The notes under the pieces were generated by a model. That model was not told the DNA's origin. It did not search any database and saw only the letters and a list, made by a program, of their open reading frames with translations. DNA of 64,000 bases from Streptomyces werraensis (GTDB lineage Bacteria; Actinomycetota; Actinomycetes; Streptomycetales; Streptomycetaceae). Of this stretch, positions 53,936-61,323 are shown one piece after another. Where the stretch lies: contig BNBX01000003.1 of assembly GCA_014656175.1 (NCBI GenBank), positions 180,573 to 244,572 of the forward strand. Direction: 5' to 3'. Numbering within the stretch: position 1 is the stretch's first letter; each line of letters opens with the position of its first letter. Position numbers and translations under genes: made by a program.

Positions 53936-55120
53936 TCAGATCACCCCGTCCGCCCGCAGCACCTCGATGTCCTCGGGCGTGCGGCCCAGGTCGCGCAGGA
54001 TGGTCTCCGTGTGTTCGCCCACCGCCGGCACCGGATCCATGCGGGCCGGGATGCCGGCCAGGTCGGCGGGAGGGATCAGCGCCTCCGCCGTGCCGCCCGG
54101 CACCCCGACCTCACGCCACCGGCCGCGCGCCTGCAGCACCGGGTGGTCGAGGAACGCCGCGACGTCGTTCACCCCGGCGCAGGCGATGCCGGTCGCCTCC
54201 AGAACCTTCAGCAGCTCCTCCGCGTCGTCGCGGGCGCATCGCTCACCCACGATCGTGTTCAGTTCGTCCCGGTGCGCGACACGGTCCGAACTCGTCGCGA
54301 ACCGCGGATCGTCCGTCAGTTCGGGCCGGCCGAGGAACTCCCGGCACAGCGCGGCCCACTCACGTTCGTTCTGGATGGAGAACAGCACCTCGCGCCCGTC
54401 CGCCGCCCGGTACGTGCCGTACGGGGCGATCGTCGCGTGCTGGGTGCCCAGCCGGGGCGGCTGGGCACCGCCGTACCGCGTGTAGTACGCGGGCTGCCCC
54501 ATCCACTCCGCCAGCGCCTCGAACAGGGACACCTCCACGGGATGCACCTCGCCGGTGGTGGCGCGGGTGTAGAGGGCGGTGAGGACGCCGCTGTACGCGT
54601 ACATCCCGGCGGCGATGTCGGCGACGGAGATGCCCGTGCGGGCGGTCTCCTCGGGGGTGCCGGTGAGCGACACCAGGCCCGTCTGGCACTGCACCAGCAG
54701 GTCGTACGCCTTGCGGTCGGCCCACGGGCCGGTCGTGCCCCAGCCGGAGATCGTGCAGGGGACGAGGCGCGGATGGCGGCGGCCCAGGGCCTCGGCGTCC
54801 AGTCCGAGCCGGCCGGCCGCGCCCGGGGCGAGGTTCTGCACGAACACGTCGGCGTCCGCCAGCAGTTCGTGCAGGATCTCCCGCCCGCGCGGATCCTTCA
54901 GGTCCAGCGTGAGGGATTCCTTCGAGCGGTTGATCCACACGAAGTAGCTGGACGTGCCGTGCACCGTGGTGTCGTAGCGCCGGGCGAAGTCGCCCTCGCC
55001 CGGCCGCTCCACCTTGATCACCCGGGCGCCGAGGTCGGCCAGCTGCCGGGTGGCGTAAGGCGCGGCCACCGCCTGCTCCACGGTCACCACCGTCACCCCG
55101 GACAAGGGGAGTCTCCGCAC
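53936..55120 (-). CDS. CaiB/BaiF family CoA transferase
   Basis: A 394-residue class III CoA transferase: VEQAVAAPYATRQLADLGAR, KVERPGEGDFARRYDT, NRSKESLTLDLKDPRGREIL, DVFVQNLAPGAAGRLGLD with the catalytic Asp expected in this region (KAYDLLVQCQTGL) and SVADIAAGMYAYSGVLTAL. It moves CoA between organic acids. The second GTG (55120) is 7 bases after AGGAGG and was chosen. Divergent genes start at 55600. A stand-alone transferase; its acyl-CoA is unknown. Confidence 0.92.
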   Translation of the reverse strand: MRRLPLSGVTVVTVEQAVAAPYATRQLADLGARVIKVERPGEGDFARRYDTTVHGTSSYFVWINRSKESLTLDLKDPRGREILHELLADADVFVQNLAPGAAGRLGLDAEALGRRHPRLVPCTISGWGTTGPWADRKAYDLLVQCQTGLVSLTGTPEETARTGISVADIAAGMYAYSGVLTALYTRATTGEVHPVEVSLFEALAEWMGQPAYYTRYGGAQPPRLGTQHATIAPYGTYRAADGREVLFSIQNEREWAALCREFLGRPELTDDPRFATSSDRVAHRDELNTIVGERCARDDAEELLKVLEATGIACAGVNDVAAFLDHPVLQARGRWREVGVPGGTAEALIPPADLAGIPARMDPVPAVGEHTETILRDLGRTPEDIEVLRADGVI

Positions 55121-55176
55121 GTCCACGCCTCCTGCCCGCACCCGGGTGCCCCGGTCACCGGCCTCCCTCGGCCGGT

Positions 55177-55200
55177 ACGCGATCACTACGCGATTAGTAC
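55177..55200. promoter_or_regulatory. Possible operator upstream of the CoA transferase
   Basis: TACGCGAT occurs twice in close direct repeat (TACGCGATCAC, then TACGCGATTAG), and the second copy lies in an imperfect dyad ACTACGCGATTAGT at 55185-55198. It ends about 57-78 bases before the GTG of the CoA transferase. It could bind a GntR- or TetR-type protein. Confidence 0.35.
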
Positions 55201-55232
55201 GACCAGGGCGAACCGCCTGTCAACGCCTGCCC

Positions 55233-55466
55233 TCAACGCCCGTCCGCCGCCGGTACCTCGGCGGGCCGGCTGCGCGACATGACGCGCATGCCGCGCGCGT
55301 CCACCGCGCGGACCTGCAGCGATCCGCAGCCGCAGCGCGTCCACACCGTGCTGCCCGCCGCGGTGGCGTGCCGCGAGACGACCTGGAACGGCTCCGCGCG
55401 GTCCGGCCACCCGCAGTAGGGGCAGGCGGTGCCGGTCGTACCCGTGGCGCCGGTGGTGCTGGTCAT
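55233..55466 (-). CDS. Small protein with CxxC motif (zinc-ribbon-like)
   Basis: A 77-residue protein: MTSTTGATGTTGTACPYCGW, then SRHATAAGSTVWTRCGCGSL. Four cysteines (CPYC and CGC) suggest a zinc ribbon. I do not know its function. GGGAG precedes the ATG at 55466. It is divergent from the LysR gene at 55600. Confidence 0.75.
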   Translation of the reverse strand: MTSTTGATGTTGTACPYCGWPDRAEPFQVVSRHATAAGSTVWTRCGCGSLQVRAVDARGMRVMSRSRPAEVPAADGR

Positions 55467-55584
55467 GGCGACTCCCTGGATTCCCATGTGCTTGAGGTGG
55501 CTCGTGTGCCTGCTGTCGGTCGCGACACCTCAAGAGTGCGCCGTCGACTATGTGCAGTCCAGGTTGACTTTGTGCACGTCACCG

Positions 55585-55600
55585 TGAAGCCTCGGCTTCA
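55585..55600 (+). promoter_or_regulatory. Hairpin-forming dyad on the LysR start codon
   Basis: TGAAGCC at 55585-55591 and GGCTTCA at 55594-55600 are perfect 7-base arms with a 2-base gap. The last base is the A of the ATG. In RNA it would hold the start region paired, although a 2-base loop is too small without opening one pair; in DNA it can be a LysR autoregulation site. Confidence 0.5.
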
Positions 55601-56505
55601 TGATTGACTTGCGCCGGCTCCACGTCCTGCGGGCGGTCGCCCACTACGGGACGGTCACCGCGGCCGCCCGCGCCCTGCACTTCACGCCCTCCGCCGCCTC
55701 CCAGCAGATCCGCCAGCTCGCCCGCGACCTCGGCGTGGACCTGCTCGAACCCCAGGGGCGCGGGGTGCGCCTCACTCCGGCCGCGGAGAGCCTGCTCGCG
55801 CACGCCGACGCCATCCAGGCCCGCTGGGACCAGGCCGAGCTGGATCTGCGCGCCGACCACGGCGACCCGGCCGGGGTGCTGCGGGTGACCGGATTCCCGG
55901 TGGCCGTCTCGGTGCTGCTCGCGCCGATGGCGGCCCGGCTCGGCGAGCGGCACCCGCGGCTGTCGGTCCGCATCACGGAGGCAGTCGTTCCAGCCATCTT
56001 CGACCTGCTCTTCGAGGGCGCCGCCGATCTGGCCGTGGTGGAGTCCACCCCGCACAACCCGCCGATGAGCGACACGCGGTTCGACCAGCAGCCCCTGCTG
56101 GACGACCCGTTCGACCTGGTGGTGCCGGACGCGCACGCGCTGGCCGGGCGGGACCGGGTCGACCTGGCCGAGGCGGCGCACGAGGCGTGGATCGCCCCGG
56201 TGCCGGAAAGCCCGTGCCGGCTCCAGGTGATGGCGGCGTGCGGCGCGGCCGGATTCGCCCCGGAGGTCGTCCACCACGCGGGCGACTGGAACGCCACGGC
56301 GCATCTCGTGGCCCACGGCCTCGGCGTGGCCCTGATCCCGCGCCTGGCCCACGTCACCCCGCACCTGCCGATCACCCGCGTCCGCTGCGCGGGCGACCCG
56401 CACCGCAGGCTCCTCACCGCCACCCGCACCGGTGGCCACGCCCGCCCGGCCGTCGCGGCGGCCCTCGGCGCGCTGCGCGAACTCGCCCCGACGGCGCTCG
56501 CCTGA
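55600..56505 (+). CDS. LysR family transcriptional regulator
   Basis: A 301-residue regulator: RRLHVLRAVAHYGTVTAAAR, FTPSAASQQIRQLARDLGVD, then a periplasmic-binding-like domain GVLRVTGFPVAVSVLLAPMA. The target cannot be named; its own gene may be one. It is divergent from the zinc-ribbon gene. No RBS was seen, and the start region overlaps a dyad. The 3' end continues into a degenerate repeat array. Confidence 0.92.
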   Translation: MIDLRRLHVLRAVAHYGTVTAAARALHFTPSAASQQIRQLARDLGVDLLEPQGRGVRLTPAAESLLAHADAIQARWDQAELDLRADHGDPAGVLRVTGFPVAVSVLLAPMAARLGERHPRLSVRITEAVVPAIFDLLFEGAADLAVVESTPHNPPMSDTRFDQQPLLDDPFDLVVPDAHALAGRDRVDLAEAAHEAWIAPVPESPCRLQVMAACGAAGFAPEVVHHAGDWNATAHLVAHGLGVALIPRLAHVTPHLPITRVRCAGDPHRRLLTATRTGGHARPAVAAALGALRELAPTALA

Positions 56506-56635
56506 CGTCCGAACGGCGCTCGGCTGACGCCCGGACGGCGCTCGGCTACGGTCCGACGGCCTCGGCTGCGGTCCGACGGTGCTCGGCTTCCGCCCTGACG
56601 GTGCCGGCTTGCCGCCCCGACGGCGCTCGGCCAAC
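56488..56635 (+). repeat. Degenerate 22-bp tandem repeats, about seven copies
   Basis: Units of about 22 bases built on CCGACGGCGCTCGGCT recur from inside the last codons of the LysR gene to beyond its stop. The copies differ at several positions. This is an imperfect tandem array of unknown effect, not a terminator. Confidence 0.65.
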
Positions 56636-56674
56636 GGGCGCGGTCGGGGCGGCGTTCGTGCGACAAGCCGTCGC

Positions 56675-57289
56675 TCAGGGGGCGTCCGTCGTCCTCCGTC
56701 CCGGCGCCCCCACCCGCAGCCCGTCCATGACGAGGTCGAACAGGCGGGCCGCCCGCGGCTGCCAGTCGCTCCCGGGGTCGAGCTGCCAGAGGCCGCCCAG
56801 GGCGAGGATCAGGTCGTCGGCGGTCACGCCGGGGCGGATCACCCCGGCCCCCTCGCACGCCCGCAGGAGACGGTCCGTCGCGTGCAGGAGGGAGTCGTGG
56901 CCGGGTTTCGCCGGCCCGTTCGGGGAACTGGTGGCCTGCCGGATCGCGTCCGCGAGGCCCGCCTTGGTCATGCCGAACCGGGCCAGCCGGTCCATCCACT
57001 CCCGCAGCGCCCGGTCGGGCTCCCGCGTGCCGAGGAGCTGGTCCGCGCTGTCGGCGACCTGCCGCAACTCGTGCCGGTAGATCTCCATGACCAGCGCCTC
57101 GCGGCTGGGGAAGTTCCGGTAGAACGTGCCCTGTCCGACGCCCGCCTTCTTGGCGATGACGCTCAGCGGGGTGTCGGCCGACCGCGTCAGCTCGGTCACC
57201 GCGACGGCGAGGATGCGCTCGCGGTTGCGCTGCGCGTCCGCCCGCTGAGGTGTTTCCGCGCTCCGGGACGCGTCCTTGTGCTCGCCCAC
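56675..57289 (-). CDS. TetR family transcriptional regulator
   Basis: A 204-residue repressor: RERILAVAVTELTRSADTPL, SVIAKKAGVGQGTFYRNFPS (HTH) and an all-helical ligand domain. GTG at 57289. Two GGACAGCTGTCC boxes lie 45-85 bases upstream, between it and the aldehyde oxidoreductase operon at 57639, so it is likely autoregulated and may control that operon. Confidence 0.93.
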   Translation of the reverse strand: MGEHKDASRSAETPQRADAQRNRERILAVAVTELTRSADTPLSVIAKKAGVGQGTFYRNFPSREALVMEIYRHELRQVADSADQLLGTREPDRALREWMDRLARFGMTKAGLADAIRQATSSPNGPAKPGHDSLLHATDRLLRACEGAGVIRPGVTADDLILALGGLWQLDPGSDWQPRAARLFDLVMDGLRVGAPGRRTTDAP

Positions 57290-57333
57290 CGGTCCTCCTC
57301 CCGGGCCGTGACCGAAACCCGTCCTTGATAAGC

Positions 57334-57345
57334 GGACAGCTGTCC
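57334..57345. promoter_or_regulatory. TetR operator, box 1
   Basis: GGACAGCTGTCC, a perfect 12-bp palindrome, followed 29 bases later (centre to centre) by an identical box. Confidence 0.8.
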
Positions 57346-57362
57346 ACTACGTTCTGAGTAAC

Positions 57363-57374
57363 GGACAGCTGTCC
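57363..57374. promoter_or_regulatory. TetR operator, box 2
   Basis: The same palindrome GGACAGCTGTCC, here flanked by C and G so that CGGACAGCTGTCCG is a perfect 14-bp palindrome. Confidence 0.8.
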
Positions 57375-57528
57375 GCTTCCGGTCCATCGTATCGGCGGGC
57401 CCGGGCGGCTCGGGACGGCCCTTCCGCATGCCCCGCGCCACCGTCGCGTCCGCACGACCGCGCACGTCACACCATCCCGTAGTCCGCACGCTCCGCACAG
57501 CGCCACGACCACGCCCGCCTTTTCCGAT

Positions 57529-57625
57529 CCCGTGACCTCCCAGATTCCCGTGATTTCCGAGATTCCCGTGACTTACCAGATGTCCGTGACTTCCGGCATT
57601 GCCGTGACTCCTGAGATTCCCGTGA
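57529..57625 (+). repeat. 18-bp tandem repeats in the leader of the aldehyde oxidoreductase operon
   Basis: Five exact-phase 18-base units (57529-57618) of form CCCGTGACTTCCGAGATT and variants, with a partial sixth ending at 57625, lie 14 bases before the ATG at 57639. They contain ATT and TTCC, AT-rich for this genome. One plus frame is open through all units and reads as hexapeptides PVTSQI, PVISEI, PVTYQM, SVTSGI, AVTPEI, ending in TGA at 57640-57642, overlapping the ATG. Confidence 0.85.
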
Positions 57626-57638
57626 AAGAAGGCCGTCC

Positions 57639-58205
57639 ATGACGCCCCCCACGTCGTCCAGCACCGTCACCTTGAACATCAACGGCGAGAAACACACGCT
57701 GACCGTCGATCACCGCACCACGCTGCTCGACGCCCTGCGGGACCGCCTCGACCTGACCGGCACCAAGAAGGGCTGCGACCACGGGCAGTGCGGCGCCTGC
57801 ACCGTCCTCGTCGACGGCCGCCGCACCGTCTCCTGTCTGCAGCTGGCCGTCGCCTCCGAGGACCGCGAGATCACCACCGTGGAAGGGATCGCCGACGGGG
57901 ACACTCTGCACCCGGTGCAGCAGGCCTTCCTCGACCTCGACGGCTTCCAGTGCGGCTACTGCACCCCCGGCCAGATCTGCTCGGCGGTCGCCGTCATCGA
58001 GGAGCACGCCGCCGGCTGGCCCAGCGCCGTCACCGGGGACATACGGCCCGAGGCCGGTCCGCCGCCCCTGACCACCGAGGAGATCAAGGAACGCATGAGC
58101 GGCAACCTCTGCCGTTGCGGCGCCTACGGCCAGATCGCGCGGGCGGTCGCCCGTGCCGCCGCCGAGACGTCCGCCGAGAAATTCACCGAGGAGACCGCCG
58201 TATGA
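57639..58205 (+). CDS. Aldehyde oxidoreductase [2Fe-2S] subunit (PaoA/XdhC-type small subunit)
   Basis: A 188-residue protein with two [2Fe-2S] centres: Cys46, Cys51, Cys54, Cys66 (GCDHGQCGACTVLVDG) and Cys105, Cys108, Cys158, Cys160 (QCGYCTPGQIC, CRCGAYGQ). E. coli PaoA has a Tat signal for export; here none is visible, so the complex is probably cytosolic. Purine-rich AAGAAGG precedes the ATG. First gene of a four-gene operon with overlaps. Confidence 0.93.
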   Translation: MTPPTSSSTVTLNINGEKHTLTVDHRTTLLDALRDRLDLTGTKKGCDHGQCGACTVLVDGRRTVSCLQLAVASEDREITTVEGIADGDTLHPVQQAFLDLDGFQCGYCTPGQICSAVAVIEEHAAGWPSAVTGDIRPEAGPPPLTTEEIKERMSGNLCRCGAYGQIARAVARAAAETSAEKFTEETAV

Positions 58206-59194
58206 GGGAGTTCGACTACCGGCGCGCCGACGACGTCACCGGCGCGGTCGCCCTGCTGGACGCCGACCCGGACGCCCGCTACCTCGGCGGCGGCACCAAC
58301 CTCGTCGACCTGATGAAGAACGGCGTCGAGACGCCAGCCCGGCTCGTCGACGTCCGCTCGCTCCCGCTCGACCGGATCGAGACCGGCGACGACGGCGCCG
58401 TGCGTATCGGCGCGACCGTCACCAACAGCGACCTCGCCGCGCACCCGCTGATCCGCGACCGCTTTCCGGCGCTCACCCAGGCCGTGCTGGCCGGCGCCTC
58501 CGGGCAGCTCCGCAACATGGCCACCGTCGGCGGCAATCTGCTCCAGCGCACCCGCTGCGGCTACTTCACCGACATCACCCGGCCGTGCAACAAGCGCGAA
58601 CCCGGCAGCGGCTGCCCGGCGATCGAGGGGGAGCATCACAACCACGCCGTCCTCGGCGCCTCCGAGCACTGTGTGGCCGTCCACCCCTCCGACATGGGCG
58701 TCGCGCTCACCGCCTTCGACGCCGTCGTCTCCTGGCGGACCGCCGACGGCGCCGGCGAGGCCCCGCTGACCGACTTCTACCTCCCGGTCGGCGACACCCC
58801 GCACCGTGAGACGGTCCTGCCGCCCGGCGCGCTCATCACCCACGTCACCCTGCCGCCGGCCCGCGTCGCCGCCCGCTCGCGCTACCGCAAGGTCCGCGAA
58901 CGCGCCTCGTACGCCTTCGCGATCGGCTCGGTCGCCGCCGCCCTTGAGGTGACCGACGGCGTCGTCTGCGACGCCCGCCTCGCCCTCGGCGCGGTCGCCT
59001 CCCGGCCCTGGCGGGCCCGTCTCGCCGAACGGGTCCTCGTCGGCGCGCCCGCCACCGCCGAGTACTTCGCCGCCGCCGCCGACGCGGAACTCGCGGCGGC
59101 CCGCCCCCTGCCCCGCAACGGCTACAAGGTGACCCTCCTGCGCAACCTCGTCGTGGCCGTGCTGACCGAACTCGCCGAGGAGACCTCCCGATGA
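58202..59194 (+). CDS. Aldehyde oxidoreductase FAD subunit with extra [4Fe-4S] site (PaoB-like)
   Basis: A 330-residue FAD_binding_5 protein (YLGGGTNLVDLMKNGVETPA, GQLRNMATVGGNLLQRTRCG). Four cysteines in RTRCGYF, RPCNKREPGSGC and SEHCVAVHP match the PaoB-type insertion that binds an extra [4Fe-4S] centre. ATGA overlap with the previous gene. It links the iron-sulfur subunit to FAD and, likely, an electron acceptor. Confidence 0.92.
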   Translation: MREFDYRRADDVTGAVALLDADPDARYLGGGTNLVDLMKNGVETPARLVDVRSLPLDRIETGDDGAVRIGATVTNSDLAAHPLIRDRFPALTQAVLAGASGQLRNMATVGGNLLQRTRCGYFTDITRPCNKREPGSGCPAIEGEHHNHAVLGASEHCVAVHPSDMGVALTAFDAVVSWRTADGAGEAPLTDFYLPVGDTPHRETVLPPGALITHVTLPPARVAARSRYRKVRERASYAFAIGSVAAALEVTDGVVCDARLALGAVASRPWRARLAERVLVGAPATAEYFAAAADAELAAARPLPRNGYKVTLLRNLVVAVLTELAEETSR

Positions 59195-61323
59195 CCGTCG
59201 CACCCCAGCGCCCCGCCGCACCGGGCCTGATCGGCACCGCGCACACTCGCGTCGAGGGCCGCGACAAGGTCACCGGCGCCGCACGCTACGGCGGCGACAT
59301 CCCGTTCGCCGGGCTCGCCCACGGCATGATCGTGCTGTCCACGGTGGCCCGCGGCCGGATCCGGTCGGTCGACACCGGCCCGGTGCTCGCCATGCCGGGC
59401 GTCCTCACCGTCCTCCACCACGGCAACGCCCCCCGCCTGAACAGCGACTACGTGGGCATTCTGGGCGTCCCGCCGGACCCGACCGCCGTCGTCTTCCAGC
59501 ATGACCGGGTCCCGCACGCCGGCTGGCCCGTCGCCCTCGTCGTCGCCGAGACGCCCGAGCAGGCGCGGGCGGCCGCCGACGCCCTCACCGTCCGTTACGA
59601 GGAGGAGCCGCACGACGTCGCGCTCTCCGCGGACCGGCCCGACGCCTACGCCGCCGACGGGCACATGCCCGGCACCACGGAGAAGGGCGACCTGGAGGCC
59701 GAACTCGCCGCCTCCGCGCACGTGGTGCACGCGGAGTACACCACGCCCGAGGAGCACCACGCGATGATGGAGCCGCATGTGGCGACGGCGTGGTGGGACG
59801 GCGGACGGCTCGACGTCGTCGACTCCGACCAGGGCATCACCTGGGTCGCCGACGAACTCGCCCGCATGTTCTCCCTCGACGCGTCCGCGGTGCGGGTCCG
59901 CTCCGAACACGTCGGCGGCGGCTTCGGCAGCAAAGGCGTGCGCGCGCCGCAGGTGGCCGCCGCGATGGCCGCCGCTGAACTGGGCCGCCCGGTGCGGGTG
60001 TCCCTGACCCGGCGCCAGATGTTCTCCGTCACCGGCTACCGCAGCCCCACCGTGCAGCGCGTCCGCCTGGGCGCCGGCCCCGACGGACGGCTGCGCGCCC
60101 TGGAGCACACCTCGCTCAACCAGACGTCCACGGTCTACGAGTTCGTCGAGCCGGGCGCCGGTGTGGCCCGCACGATGTACGACGCCGCCGCGCACCGCAC
60201 CGAGAACCGCGTCGTACGGCTGGACGTGCCGTCCCCGACGTGGATGCGGGCGCCCGGCGAGGCGCCGGGGTCGTTCGCGCTGGAGTGCGCCCTCGACGAA
60301 CTGGCCGAGAAGTGCGGCGTCGACCCGATCGAACTGCGGCTGCGCAACGAGCCGGAGACCGGGCCGGTCAGCGGACTGCCGTTCGCCGGACGCAACGTCG
60401 CCGCCTGCTTCCGCGAGGGCGCCCGCCGCTTCGGCTGGGACGCCCGCGACCCGCGCCCCGGCGTGCGCCGCGACGGACGGTGGCTGGTCGGCACCGGTAC
60501 GGCGGCCGCGTCCTTCCCGGCGGGCACCCTGCCGTCCACGGCGGCGGTGACGGCGGAGGCCGACGGCGGCTTCACCGTCCGGATCTCCGCGTCGGACATC
60601 GGCACCGGGGCGCGTACGGCGCTCACCCTGATCGCCGCGGACGCGCTGCGGGTGCCGTCGGAGCGGATCGACGTGCGCCTCGGCGACAGCGACTTCGGCC
60701 CGTCGGGCATCGCCGCCGGCTCCATGGGCACGCGCTCCTGGGGCTGGGCCGTCGCCGCGGCGGCCGAGGAGCTCCGCGAACGCCTCGTGCCGGGCGTCGA
60801 GCTGCCCCCGGAGGGCATCACCGTACGGTCCGACACGACCGCGGCGATCGCCGCCCTGGCGGCGAAGGAACGACACACCTGGGGCGCCCAGTTCGCCGAG
60901 GTCGCCGTCGACGTCACCACGGGTGAGACACGGGTGCGGCGGATGCTCGGCGTCTTCGCCGCCGGCCGCATCGTCAACCCGCTGACCGCCCGCAACCAGC
61001 TCGTCGGCGGCATGATCTGGGGCATCTCCATGGCCCTGCACGAGGAGGCGGTGCGCGACCCGGCCTCCGGCGCGCTCTACGGCGCCGACCTGGCCGGCTA
61101 CCACGTCGCCACCCACGCCGACGTGCCCCCGGAGGTCGAGGCCGTTTGGGTCGACGACCACGACCCCGACGACCCGGTCGGCATCAAGGGCATCGGCGAG
61201 GTCGGCATCGTGGGCGCGGCGGCCGCGGTCGCCAACGCGGTGTGGCACGCCACGGGGGTGCGTCACCGAGGTCTGCCGATCCGCCCGGACCGGGTGCTGC
61301 GGGCGGGAGGCGCGGATGCTTGA
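59191..61323 (+). CDS. Aldehyde oxidoreductase molybdopterin subunit (PaoC-like)
   Basis: A 710-residue molybdenum-cofactor subunit: RVEGRDKVTGAARYGGDIPF, VGGGFGSKGVRAPQVAAAMA, WMRAPGEAPGSFALECALDE and the catalytic glutamate region PVGIKGIGEVGIVGAAAAVA. It hydroxylates aldehydes to acids or purines; the PaoC similarity favours aldehydes. Substrate unknown. It overlaps its neighbours by 4 and 8 bases. Confidence 0.94.
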   Translation: MTVAPQRPAAPGLIGTAHTRVEGRDKVTGAARYGGDIPFAGLAHGMIVLSTVARGRIRSVDTGPVLAMPGVLTVLHHGNAPRLNSDYVGILGVPPDPTAVVFQHDRVPHAGWPVALVVAETPEQARAAADALTVRYEEEPHDVALSADRPDAYAADGHMPGTTEKGDLEAELAASAHVVHAEYTTPEEHHAMMEPHVATAWWDGGRLDVVDSDQGITWVADELARMFSLDASAVRVRSEHVGGGFGSKGVRAPQVAAAMAAAELGRPVRVSLTRRQMFSVTGYRSPTVQRVRLGAGPDGRLRALEHTSLNQTSTVYEFVEPGAGVARTMYDAAAHRTENRVVRLDVPSPTWMRAPGEAPGSFALECALDELAEKCGVDPIELRLRNEPETGPVSGLPFAGRNVAACFREGARRFGWDARDPRPGVRRDGRWLVGTGTAAASFPAGTLPSTAAVTAEADGGFTVRISASDIGTGARTALTLIAADALRVPSERIDVRLGDSDFGPSGIAAGSMGTRSWGWAVAAAAEELRERLVPGVELPPEGITVRSDTTAAIAALAAKERHTWGAQFAEVAVDVTTGETRVRRMLGVFAAGRIVNPLTARNQLVGGMIWGISMALHEEAVRDPASGALYGADLAGYHVATHADVPPEVEAVWVDDHDPDDPVGIKGIGEVGIVGAAAAVANAVWHATGVRHRGLPIRPDRVLRAGGADA

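Noticed and set aside
57529..57625. 18-bp repeats considered as a CRISPR array
   Set aside because: No spacers, repeats too short and directly joined, no cas genes.
57467..57697. Minus-strand Arg/Ser/Glu-rich frame across the 18-bp repeats
   Set aside because: It has no ribosome-binding site and is the mirror of the repeat array; it crosses the well-supported operon start.
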